From the NCBI GenBank assembly GCA_046347195.1, contig JAXMGQ010000019.1, positions 17,989 through 81,988 of the forward strand: a stretch of 64,000 nucleotides of DNA, read 5' to 3'. A model generated the notes under the pieces. The model did not search any database, was not told where the DNA came from, and saw nothing but the letters and a program-made list of their open reading frames with translations. Below are positions 1 through 7,580 of this stretch, piece by piece (position 1 is the stretch's first letter; every line of letters begins with the position of its first letter). Source of the DNA: TMP-86 sp046347195 (GTDB taxonomy: Bacteria; Pseudomonadota; Gammaproteobacteria; Steroidobacterales; Steroidobacteraceae). The translations under genes and the position numbers were made by a program.

Positions 1-1090
1 TGATGGCCAGCACGACGTGCACGGCGACCAGCAGGCGCAGGAGGCCGGCGTTCATCGCCGCGAAATCCGCACCCACCCACAGCCGCAGCAGGGGTTCGGC
101 CAGCAGCGCGATCACGACACCGATCAGCAGTGCAACGCCCACCCCGGCAAGGGTCGCCTCGTTCAGGATGCGATTGCCCTGGCGGGCGTCCAATCCCGCG
201 CCACGCGCGCTGATGCGGGGAAAGATCACCTGCAGCATCACGCTCGGCGCGAAGTGCACGTACTGCGCGAGCTGCAGGCAGACGCTGTAGCGTGTCAGGG
301 CGCCGGCGCCGAGGAGAGCGCCGACCAGCAGCGGATCCGCCGTGGTGAACACGAGGGTGCCGGTGGACTGCAGCCACTGCCAGCCTCCGAAGCGCAGCAG
401 GCGCACCAGGGGCTGGCGTGCGAAGGACGGACGGTAGGCCTCGTTCGTGCCGAACAGACGCGCCACGCAAACGGCCTTGATGATGGCCTTGAGCAACATC
501 ATCGCGACCCACGCCGCGAACAGGCCGGCGACCGTCACGCCACGCGCGGCCAGCAGCGCGATCACGGCGACCATGGCGAGGCGTGCGGTTTCCGCCCGGG
601 CCGCGAGGTCAAACCGCTGCGCGCCGCGCATCGCGCTGGCGAGGACGTTGTCGCATTCGTTGAGCAGCACCGCGGGGCCGCACAGCACCAGGATTCCCGC
701 GAGCGCAGGCTGCGGCGCCAGCGCACCGATTCCGTGCGCGCCGACGATGCTGCCCAGGATGCCGGCCAGGAGGATCGCCACGCCTCCACCCGTGACGGCG
801 AGTCCGAGCCCGGCGCGCACCGCGAGCACCGCCTCGGCTGGACGGGCGGCGCCCAGGTCCTCCGACACATGCTTGATGGTGGCGAAGCCCGCCCCCGCCG
901 AGACGAGCTGGCTCAACCCGATCAGCGTGATGCCGAGCACCCAGAGCGCGAAGGCCTCGCGCCCCAGCGAGGACAGCAGGAGCGGGGTGAGCGCGAGCTG
1001 CAGCAGGGGATTCAGGCCCTGCTCCACCGCCGACCAGACCGCCGGCCGGGCATGCAGGAGGATCCGTCGCGGGAACGCGGGCAACATCAT
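1..1090 (-). CDS. Wzx/MOP-type polysaccharide flippase (partial, C-terminus outside window)
   Basis: Hand translation from the ATG that overlaps the stop of the glycosyltransferase gene (ATGA junction) stays open to the window edge, about 363 residues. The protein is a series of hydrophobic helices joined by short Arg-rich loops, roughly ten spans in the visible part, in the pattern of oligosaccharide flippases of the MOP superfamily. That family moves undecaprenyl-diphosphate-linked glycans to the periplasmic face of the inner membrane for O-antigen, capsule or exopolysaccharide. The overlapping glycosyltransferase gene supports a surface-glycan role. The C-terminus is missing only because the window ends. 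Assignment rests on topology and context; another multi-spanning exporter is possible. Confidence 0.72.
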   Translation of the reverse strand, partial: MMLPAFPRRILLHARPAVWSAVEQGLNPLLQLALTPLLLSSLGREAFALWVLGITLIGLSQLVSAGAGFATIKHVSEDLGAARPAEAVLAVRAGLGLAVTGGGVAILLAGILGSIVGAHGIGALAPQPALAGILVLCGPAVLLNECDNVLASAMRGAQRFDLAARAETARLAMVAVIALLAARGVTVAGLFAAWVAMMLLKAIIKAVCVARLFGTNEAYRPSFARQPLVRLLRFGGWQWLQSTGTLVFTTADPLLVGALLGAGALTRYSVCLQLAQYVHFAPSVMLQVIFPRISARGAGLDARQGNRILNEATLAGVGVALLIGVVIALLAEPLLRLWVGADFAAMNAGLLRLLVAVHVVLAI

Positions 1091-1917
1091 CCGGCGAACC
1101 AGCGCCGGTGGGGACAGGGTCCGTAGCGAACCTCGGACAGCGACTGCAGCGTCTTCACCAGCGCCATCGACGCCGAGCGCAGCCGGCCTCGATGCCTGCG
1201 CAGATGGGCGTGGATCTCGCGGGTGCCCAGCCACATGGCGGCAAGGCTGCCGTTGGCGGCGCCGCCGGCGCGCATGAAGGCGATGTCCTCGCGCACCCTG
1301 CGGATGCGCAGCGGCCGCAGCCGCTCCATGTCGTAGAACTGCGTGACGTCCGCGGCGAGCCGCGAGCCGGCATCGAACCCTCCCACCGCCTCGATCAGCC
1401 GGCGCTGCACGAACCGGCCCTGGTGCACGGGGAACAGGCCTCGCCCCGGCCAGCTCGACAGCGCGCGGGGAACGCGGCGATGGCGCCACAGGCCGCATTG
1501 GCCAAGCCGCGCCATGGCCACATCGCCCACGACCAGGTCCGGATTGTCCGCATCGCCGGGCGTCATTCCCTCGAACGCCCGACTCAGTGTGTCGGCGCAG
1601 ACGAGGAAATCGTCCGCGTTGAGGTACAGGACGTACTCGCCGCGACAGGCAGCCAGGCCCTTGTTCATGGCGTCGTAGATGCCGCGGTCCGGGCCGTACA
1701 CGCAACGGATGTGTGGATGCGAAGCGGCCGCCGCGTCGATGAGCGCGCGAGTCGCATCCCGCGAGCCGCCATCCACGCACACGTGCTCCAACGGCAGGCC
1801 ACCGCGCTGCAGGGCCACGGACTGCAGTGCATCGCCGATGGTGGAGGCGGCGTTCAGCGAGACGGTGACGATGGAAACGAAGGGAGCCACTTCAATTGTG
1901 ATGCGATGCCCGGACAC
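1087..1917 (-). CDS. GT2-family glycosyltransferase
   Basis: A 276-residue family 2 glycosyltransferase, probably adding a sugar to a lipid-linked surface glycan on the cytoplasmic side of the inner membrane. The GT-A fold signatures are clear: VSIVTVSLN near residues 14-22, DGGS at 49-52, the GPDRGIYDAMNKG block at 75-87 typical of WcaA/WbbD-like enzymes, and LNADD at 99-103 as the metal/nucleotide-sugar DxD-type motif. No membrane segment is evident. The start is GTG; no in-frame ATG lies before the first beta strand. The stop overlaps the flippase start, so the two are translationally coupled. It is divergent from the membrane-protein gene on the other strand. Donor and acceptor sugars cannot be told from sequence. 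Confidence 0.88.
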   Translation of the reverse strand: MSGHRITIEVAPFVSIVTVSLNAASTIGDALQSVALQRGGLPLEHVCVDGGSRDATRALIDAAAASHPHIRCVYGPDRGIYDAMNKGLAACRGEYVLYLNADDFLVCADTLSRAFEGMTPGDADNPDLVVGDVAMARLGQCGLWRHRRVPRALSSWPGRGLFPVHQGRFVQRRLIEAVGGFDAGSRLAADVTQFYDMERLRPLRIRRVREDIAFMRAGGAANGSLAAMWLGTREIHAHLRRHRGRLRSASMALVKTLQSLSEVRYGPCPHRRWFAG

Positions 1918-1968
1918 GTGGAACCGGTGCGTATCTGATCACACATCTTCGCGGCTTAACCAGACATA

Positions 1969-3963
1969 ATGCGCAACTTCGCGATCCTGGATGATGCCCG
2001 AACCTTGCTGAACGACCGCACCGACCCGCGCACGACGCTCCCAGCGCGCCCCGATGAACCCGGCCGCCGCAACCTCGCGCTGGCGCGCCTCGCTGCCCTC
2101 GCGATGTTCATCCTGTGCTGCTGGGGCGTGACGCATCGATACAAGGGACTGGGGTATGACGCCCAGCTCTATGCCTTCCAGGCACTGGCCAGGATCCATC
2201 CGGCGCTGAACCTGGACCTGTTCCTCGTCAACAATTCGCAGGACCGCTACACGCTGTTCTCGCCCTTCTATGCCCAGGTGATCCAGTGGCTGGGCGTCGA
2301 ATCGGCAGCGCTCGTGCTGCTGGTGGTGTTCGCCACGGCGCTGCTCGTCGGCGCCTGGCATCTGGTTCGCCGGCTGACCGATGCGCGGCAGGCCTGGCTC
2401 GCGGTCGCGGTGCTGGTGATCACCATCGGGAACTTCGGCGCCTTCAGCGTCATCCGCTATTCGGAGGACTTCTTCACGGCCCGAACGGCGGCCGAGGCGC
2501 TGGTGGTCATCGCGCTCGCGCTGGGCGTGGCGCAGCGGCGCGTGGCCGCCGGCCTCGTGATCGTGGTGGCGATGCTGGTCCATCCCATCATGTCGCTCCC
2601 GGGACTCCTGATGCTCATGTGCCTGTGGCTGCCGCTCATCGTGTGCGCCTGGACCGCGCTCGCCGGTGTCCTGGGAACCCTGGCGCTGGCGCTGGCCGCC
2701 GCGCACATCCCCGCCGTCGCCCACTGGTTCCCCCTGATCGACGGCGAGTGGCTGTACGTGGTTCGTGAGCGCTCGCAGTACCTGTTGATCGATATCTGGA
2801 CCCTGAACGACTGGAAGCTCAACGCCCGTCCCTTCGCAGCGCTGCTGCTCACCGCGCTCGCCGTGCCGGCGCCGCAGATCCGCCGTCTCGCGCTGGCCGC
2901 CATGCTGGTCGGACTGACGGGGCTGCTGGTCGCGGCCATCGGCTGCCTGATCGGCCCCATCGCCATCCTGGTGCAGACCCAGCCCTGGCGGCTGGTGTGG
3001 ATCACCACCTTCATCGCCGTGTTGCTGCTGCCGGCGACGGTGATGAGCGTGCTGCGCGAGCCTCGCGGCGGACTGCTGTGCGCCGCCTTCGCGATGCTGG
3101 CCTGGACCTACCCCATCCTGGATCCGCTGCTCGCCGCTTCGCTGGCCACCGTGCTGTGGGTGCTTCGCGGCCGCTTCACCGATCGCGAGCAACGCTGGCT
3201 GCACGGTCTGGGGCTCGCCATCCTCGGCATCGCCGCCATCTGGATGGCCGGCAACATCTGGACCACCATCGGCAAGCCCTTCGACACGGGCCGGGATCCC
3301 CTGATGCTGCAGACCGTGCGCAACGTGCTCGGGTTGCAGACACCGATGATGGCCCTGGTCATCGCGCTGTGGTGGCTGATCCACCGGCAGCGCACGGCGC
3401 AGGCCCTGTGGCTGTGGGCGGCCGCGTTCACCGGGCTCGCCGCCATCCTCGTCCCCAGCGCGTTCAAGCAGGCGATGCCGCTCGCGGCGGCCTACCATCC
3501 CGGCGAGTTCGACGACTGGAAACGGCTGATCCCCGAGGATCGCAGCGTCGTGCTCGCGAACCAGGAAGCCTCCAGCCTGTTCATCTGGTTCGTGCTGGAA
3601 CGGAGCAACTACCTGTCCGAGTCGCAGTCCGCCGGCGTCGTCTTCTCGCGCGACACGGCGCTCGAGGTGAAGCGACGGTCGGACGTGCTCGCGGCCCTCA
3701 TCGACCCCAACTGGAAGATCCTCTCCTCCTTTGCCGAGTACGCGAAGAATCCCAAGGCCTACAAGCCACCCGGCGTGCACCCGCTAACGGCGGCCACCCT
3801 GGTCTCCGTGTGCGCGGACAGCCAGCTGGGCTTTCTCATCGCCAGGGAAGACGTGGGCTTCGGGGCGCGGACGCACCTGAGCCGCGGCGTGTGGAACCAC
3901 TGGAACCTGTACGACTGCGCGCAGGTGCGCGCGCAAGGGATCGCGCATGCGAACCCTGGCTAG
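1969..3963 (+). CDS. Large polytopic membrane protein of unknown function, GT-C-like architecture
   Basis: A 664-residue protein with a cytoplasmic N-terminus of about 40 residues, about twelve hydrophobic spans between residues 40 and 500, and a soluble, Trp/Asp-rich C-terminal region (about 505-664), probably periplasmic. This layout resembles GT-C glycosyltransferases or glycan-processing membrane proteins, but I see no diagnostic motif and do not recognise the family. Its 3' end overlaps the GtrA gene, which overlaps the FAD-enzyme gene, so the three form one tightly packed operon; a role in making or moving a polyprenyl-linked sugar is inferred from that. The first ATG sits directly in a CATAAT sequence, so translation may begin slightly downstream. 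Confidence 0.7.
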   Translation: MRNFAILDDARTLLNDRTDPRTTLPARPDEPGRRNLALARLAALAMFILCCWGVTHRYKGLGYDAQLYAFQALARIHPALNLDLFLVNNSQDRYTLFSPFYAQVIQWLGVESAALVLLVVFATALLVGAWHLVRRLTDARQAWLAVAVLVITIGNFGAFSVIRYSEDFFTARTAAEALVVIALALGVAQRRVAAGLVIVVAMLVHPIMSLPGLLMLMCLWLPLIVCAWTALAGVLGTLALALAAAHIPAVAHWFPLIDGEWLYVVRERSQYLLIDIWTLNDWKLNARPFAALLLTALAVPAPQIRRLALAAMLVGLTGLLVAAIGCLIGPIAILVQTQPWRLVWITTFIAVLLLPATVMSVLREPRGGLLCAAFAMLAWTYPILDPLLAASLATVLWVLRGRFTDREQRWLHGLGLAILGIAAIWMAGNIWTTIGKPFDTGRDPLMLQTVRNVLGLQTPMMALVIALWWLIHRQRTAQALWLWAAAFTGLAAILVPSAFKQAMPLAAAYHPGEFDDWKRLIPEDRSVVLANQEASSLFIWFVLERSNYLSESQSAGVVFSRDTALEVKRRSDVLAALIDPNWKILSSFAEYAKNPKAYKPPGVHPLTAATLVSVCADSQLGFLIAREDVGFGARTHLSRGVWNHWNLYDCAQVRAQGIAHANPG

Positions 3964-4357
3964 GGAAGCCGCCGGCTACCTCGGCGTCTCGTTCATCGCG
4001 CTCGGCGTGGACATGGGCGTGCTCGCGGTGCTGGTACGGATCGCATCGCTCGGCTACCTGCCCGCGGCCTGCATTTCGTTCTGCGTGGGCTTGCTGGTAA
4101 GTTACGCGCTTTCGGTCCTGTGGGTGTTCAAGCATCGCCGCCTCAGCAGAAAGCCCCTGGAGTTCGCCAGCTTCGCGGCCCTGGGAAGCCTCGGCCTCGC
4201 CGTGAACGCCATCGTCATGTCCCTCGCCGTGCGCATCGGCGGACTGCACTACCTGGTCGCGAAAGGCGTCGCGGCGGTGTGCACCTTCAGCTGCAACTTT
4301 CTGGCGCGCCGCCAGCTCCTGTTCGTGCCACGGGCGCGCGCCACCGCCGATGGCTGA
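3947..4357 (+). CDS. GtrA-family membrane protein (polyprenyl-phosphate-sugar flippase type)
   Basis: 136 residues with four hydrophobic helices, the size and shape of GtrA proteins, which are thought to flip polyprenyl-phosphate-linked monosaccharides across the inner membrane. The N-terminal half (AGYLGVSFIALGVDMGVLAVL) and the second-helix pattern with SYALSVLWVF near residues 48-60, followed by a basic loop, are typical. The C-terminus ends in CNFLARRQLLF, a common GtrA ending. The gene starts inside the end of the preceding membrane-protein gene and its stop overlaps the start of the FAD enzyme. Being sandwiched between a GT-C-like protein and a mutase-like enzyme suggests these supply one decorated lipid-linked sugar; that link is inference. 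Confidence 0.85.
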   Translation: MRTLAREAAGYLGVSFIALGVDMGVLAVLVRIASLGYLPAACISFCVGLLVSYALSVLWVFKHRRLSRKPLEFASFAALGSLGLAVNAIVMSLAVRIGGLHYLVAKGVAAVCTFSCNFLARRQLLFVPRARATADG

Positions 4358-5939
4358 TCCCCGCAAGGTCGCGGTCATCGCCGGCGCAGGCCCGGCCGGC
4401 CTCACCGCGGCCTACGAACTGATGCGCCGCTCGGATGTGCTGCCGCTGGTATTCGAGGCGGACGCACAGGTCGGCGGCATTTCCAAGACGGTGAATCACC
4501 GTGGCAACCGCATGGATCTCGGCGGCCACCGGTTCTTCTCGAAATCCGACTGGGTGATGCGCTGGTGGCAGGAGATCCTGCCCGTGCAGAGCGAAGGCGC
4601 GGGGGCCCTGCGGATCAGCTACCAGCAGCAGGCACACGACTTCGTCCCGGAAGACACCGGCCGCACCGATCCAGATGCGGTACTGCTGGTCCGCGAGCGC
4701 CTGTCGCGCATCTTCTACCGGCGTCGGTTCTTCGACTATCCGTTGAAGCTCAACACCGCGACCTTGCGCAACCTCGGCCTGTTCGATGCCCTGCGCATCG
4801 GCATGAGCTACGGCCAGGCACGGCTCATGGCCCGTTCGCCCGAGCGCACGCTCGAGGACTTCCTGATCAACCGCTTCGGTGACCGGCTGTACCGCACCTT
4901 CTTCAAGGACTACACCGAGAAGGTCTGGGGAGTGCCCTGCGAGGAGATCTCCGCGGAGTGGGGCGCGCAGCGGATCAAGGGGCTGTCGGTGACCAAGGCC
5001 ATCGCCCATGCGGTGGCGAGCGCCTTCCGCTCGCCCGCGGACACGGCGCAGAAGCAGGTGGAGACCAGCCTGATCGAACGGTTCCTGTATCCGACATTCG
5101 GCCCGGGCCAGATGTGGGAGGAAGTCGCGCGCCGCATCCTCTCGCGCGGCGGCCAGGTGGAACTGGGCCAGCGCGTCGTGGGCATCGAGCGCGAGGGCCA
5201 GCGCGTGCGGGCGGTCCGCGTGCGCGATTCGCGGGGGGAGGAACGACGCGTGGCCTGTGACTGGTTCATCTCCACCCTGCCGGTGCGCGACCTTTGCACG
5301 ATGCTCGCGCCGGAGGACCCCGACACGCTTCGCATCGCAACGGCCCTGCCGTACCGCGATTTCATGACCGCGGGACTGCTGCTCAAGCGCATGCGCTTCG
5401 CGCCCGATGCCCGCACGCGCGTGGCCGCGAACGGCATGCCGCCGGACAACTGGATCTACATCCAGGAGCCCGATGTGAAGATCGGCCGTCTGCAGGTATT
5501 CAACAACTGGAGCCCGGCGATGGTCGCGGACCCGGCGACGATCTGGCTGGGGCTCGAATACTTCTGCCGGGAAGGCGATGAGCTGTGGTCGATGCGCGAT
5601 GGCGCCTTCCTCGACTTCGCCGCCGCCGAACTCGAGAAGATGGGGATGATCCACCGGCAGGACGTGCTGGATGGCACCGTGATCCGCGTGCCCAAGGCCT
5701 ATCCCGCGTACTTCGGCGAGTACCGTCGGTTCGCGCAGCTGCGCGAGTATCTCGACCGCTTCCCCAACCTCTTCCCGGTGGGGCGCAACGGCATGCACCG
5801 GTACAACAACCAGGATCATTCGATGCTGGCCGCCGACGGGGCGGTCAGCGCCATCGTGGAAGGCCGCGAGGACAAGTCCGCCATCTGGCGGATCAATGCC
5901 GAAGAGGACTACCACGAGGAGATCGGCAAGGCCGCCTGA
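4350..5939 (+). CDS. FAD-dependent oxidoreductase, UDP-galactopyranose mutase/protoporphyrinogen-oxidase-like
   Basis: 529 residues with an N-terminal Rossmann FAD-binding motif GAGPAG at residues 12-17, an acidic residue ending the second strand (FEADAQVGG), a GGHRFF block at about 58-63, and a C-terminal FAD-contacting segment around HRYNNQDHSM. This is the NAD(P)-binding/amine-oxidase-like class related to UDP-galactopyranose mutase and phytoene-desaturase-type enzymes. Such proteins are frequent in polysaccharide loci, where they may isomerise or oxidise a nucleotide or lipid-linked sugar. Length is greater than classic Glf (about 370-390), so a true mutase activity is not assured. The start ATG overlaps the end of the GtrA gene by eight bases. 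It is last in its operon; the next 250 bases lead to the pilin promoter. Confidence 0.85.
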   Translation: MADPRKVAVIAGAGPAGLTAAYELMRRSDVLPLVFEADAQVGGISKTVNHRGNRMDLGGHRFFSKSDWVMRWWQEILPVQSEGAGALRISYQQQAHDFVPEDTGRTDPDAVLLVRERLSRIFYRRRFFDYPLKLNTATLRNLGLFDALRIGMSYGQARLMARSPERTLEDFLINRFGDRLYRTFFKDYTEKVWGVPCEEISAEWGAQRIKGLSVTKAIAHAVASAFRSPADTAQKQVETSLIERFLYPTFGPGQMWEEVARRILSRGGQVELGQRVVGIEREGQRVRAVRVRDSRGEERRVACDWFISTLPVRDLCTMLAPEDPDTLRIATALPYRDFMTAGLLLKRMRFAPDARTRVAANGMPPDNWIYIQEPDVKIGRLQVFNNWSPAMVADPATIWLGLEYFCREGDELWSMRDGAFLDFAAAELEKMGMIHRQDVLDGTVIRVPKAYPAYFGEYRRFAQLREYLDRFPNLFPVGRNGMHRYNNQDHSMLAADGAVSAIVEGREDKSAIWRINAEEDYHEEIGKAA

Positions 5940-6113
5940 GGGACACCGCCCGAAGGACGACGGCCTGTCCGCTCCGGGCGACAATTTTTGTCACCTTGTG
6001 ACCTCGCCGGTCCGGACCTGCCCTCGATCGACGACGCGGCTATGTCAAATCAGCACACCGCGACGCCCTGAAAACCTTTGTGAATCATGTGGTTGAGGGG
6101 TTCCTGCCGAGGG

Positions 6114-6129
6114 TGGCACGCAGCTTGCT
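6114..6129 (+). promoter_or_regulatory. Sigma-54 (-24/-12) promoter of the first pilin gene
   Basis: The sequence TGGCACG, four bases, then TTGCT matches the RpoN consensus (TGGCACG-N4-TTGCW) with the invariant GG and GC at the required spacing. It lies about 66 bases upstream of the pilin ATG. In Pseudomonas the major pilin gene is transcribed by RpoN with the PilS/PilR pair; this is the same arrangement, and rpoN itself is encoded at 57575-59047. Confidence 0.9.
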
Positions 6130-6194
6130 CATACCAGGGCACGGGCGAACAGCCGTTGTCGATATCCCACAGATTTTTCTCAAGGAGTGATTAC

Positions 6195-6701
6195 ATGCTG
6201 AAGCAAGTCCAGAAGGGTTTCACCCTGATCGAATTGATGATCGTCGTTGCGATCATCGGCATCCTGGCGGCCATCGCCATTCCTGCCTACCAGGACTACA
6301 CGATCCGCGGCCAGGTGGCCGAAGGTCTGACCCTGGCGGCGCAGGCCAAGGCTGCCGTCTCCGAGACGTTCGCGAACACCGGTGCCGCCCCTGCCACCCG
6401 TACGGCCGCCGGCATGTCGCCGAACGCCACGGATACCAACGGCAACTACGTGTCCAGTCTCGGCGTCGCCAATGGCGTCATCACGATCACCTACAGCAGC
6501 GCCACCCCGCAGCGTGCAAACGCTGTGATCAACGGCCTGACCGTGACGTTGGTGCCCTACCTGTCCGCTGACAACAGCGTGTCGTGGAAGTGCCGCGTGG
6601 TGGGTTCGACCGCCTCGCCGACCAGCACCATCATGAGCGGTGCGACGAACTCGGTGGGTACGCTGCCGGCCAAGTACGCGCCGTCCGAGTGCCGCGCGTA
6701 A
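6195..6701 (+). CDS. pilA: Type IV major pilin, copy 1
   Basis: A 168-residue type IVa pilin. The leader MLKQVQKG is cleaved after Gly8 by PilD, exposing Phe9 (to be N-methylated) followed by the hydrophobic helix with the conserved Glu at residue 13 (mature Glu5). Cys133 and Cys166 can form the C-terminal disulfide loop. The start is fixed by AAGGAG eight bases upstream and by the prepilin leader; an upstream in-frame extension has no leader logic. It is preceded by a sigma-54 promoter and followed directly by a strong terminator, so it can be expressed as a single-gene transcript at high level. Copy 2 immediately downstream differs at only 11 residues. Confidence 0.96.
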   Translation: MLKQVQKGFTLIELMIVVAIIGILAAIAIPAYQDYTIRGQVAEGLTLAAQAKAAVSETFANTGAAPATRTAAGMSPNATDTNGNYVSSLGVANGVITITYSSATPQRANAVINGLTVTLVPYLSADNSVSWKCRVVGSTASPTSTIMSGATNSVGTLPAKYAPSECRA

Positions 6702-6728
6702 GACGAGTTCTGCCTTCACAGGTGGATA

Positions 6729-6758
6729 AGGACCCCTCCCTCGCGGAGGGGTCCTTTT
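6729..6758 (+). terminator. Rho-independent terminator after pilin copy 1
   Basis: An 11-base GC-rich stem (GGACCCCTCC arm with its complement GGAGGGGTCC), a four- to five-base loop and a following TTTT run. It would end the sigma-54-driven transcript before the second pilin gene. Confidence 0.9.
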
Positions 6759-6834
6759 AAGGAAAGCCTGAGTTTCACGAAAGCCGCGTCAAGACGCGCG
6801 GAAGTTTCCAAGAAAAACACTGTCAGGAGCACGT

Positions 6835-7341
6835 ATGCCCAAACAGATACAGAAAGGTTTCACCCTCATCGAATTGATGATCGTGGTGGCGATCATCGGC
6901 ATCCTCGCCGCCATCGCCATCCCCGCCTACCAGGACTACACGATCCGCGGCCAGGTGGCCGAAGGACTCACCCTGGCGGCGCAGGCCAAGGCTGCCGTCT
7001 CCGAAACGTTCGCGAACACCGGTGCCGCCCCGGCCACCCGTACGGCTGCCGGCATGTCGCCGAACGCCACGGATACCAACGGCAACTACGTGTCCGGTCT
7101 CGGCGTCGCCAACGGCGTCATCACGGTGACGTACAGCAGCACCTCGCCGCAGCGCGCCAACGCCGCGATCACCGGCCTGACGGTGACGCTGGTGCCCTAC
7201 CTCAGCGCCGATCGCAGCGTGTCGTGGAAGTGCCGCGTGACCGGTTCGACCGCCTCACCGACCAGCACCATCATGAGCGGTGCGACGAACTCGGTGGGCT
7301 CGCTGCCGGCCAAGTACGCGCCGTCCGAGTGCCGCGCCTGA
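6835..7341 (+). CDS. pilA: Type IV major pilin, copy 2
   Basis: A second 168-residue type IVa pilin with the same leader length (MPKQIQKG), Phe9, Glu13 and C-terminal cysteines (133 and 166). By eye, 157 of 168 residues match copy 1; changes cluster after residue 88 (for example Asn127 to Arg and Val136 to Thr). An AGGAG-type ribosome site (CAGGAGC) lies seven bases upstream. No sigma-54 box is visible between the copy 1 terminator and this start, only a small hairpin (CGCGTC/GACGCG). Its expression therefore depends on read-through or an unrecognised promoter. It has its own terminator. This looks like a recent tandem duplication kept similar, perhaps by gene conversion. Confidence 0.94.
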   Translation: MPKQIQKGFTLIELMIVVAIIGILAAIAIPAYQDYTIRGQVAEGLTLAAQAKAAVSETFANTGAAPATRTAAGMSPNATDTNGNYVSGLGVANGVITVTYSSTSPQRANAAITGLTVTLVPYLSADRSVSWKCRVTGSTASPTSTIMSGATNSVGSLPAKYAPSECRA

Positions 7342-7392
7342 AGATGACGTTTGCCTTGCGGCGGTGCGCGCCGCGGGGCCTGCAAGCCCGAA

Positions 7393-7419
7393 AAGCCCCT
7401 CCCCGCGGAGGGGCTTTTT
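7393..7419 (+). terminator. Rho-independent terminator after pilin copy 2
   Basis: Stem AGCCCCTCC/GGAGGGGCT with a four-base loop and a following TTTTT. The loop-proximal stem is the same CCCCTCC sequence used by the terminator of copy 1, consistent with duplication of the gene with its terminator. Confidence 0.9.
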
Positions 7420-7517
7420 GCTGGGTGCGCGACCGCGTTTCGGATGAGGCCAATTGAGAAGGCAATCACGCAGAATCGCCCCCCGATTGTGCGACCATCT
7501 CGTGACATATTTGCCCA

Positions 7518-7545
7518 TTGTCGGTGAGACGCGCAGTAGTACACT
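7518..7545 (+). promoter_or_regulatory. Possible sigma-70 promoter for pilBCD
   Basis: TTGTCG, 16 bases, TACACT, about 35 bases before the pilB ATG. It follows a terminator, so pilB needs its own promoter; this is the best match I see, but the -35 is only moderate. Confidence 0.35.
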
Positions 7546-7580
7546 AAGCCGGATGGATCCGCGAGTTAACCTGTAAGTAC

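Noticed and set aside
1939..3780. 613-codon minus-strand frame opposite the membrane-protein gene
   Set aside because: Low-complexity His/Gln/Gly/Arg composition typical of a codon-bias shadow; the plus-strand frame has membrane helices and overlaps neighbours properly.
6762..6834. A sigma-54 promoter for the second pilin
   Set aside because: No TGGCAC with TTGC at the right spacing is present; only a small hairpin and the ribosome site are seen.
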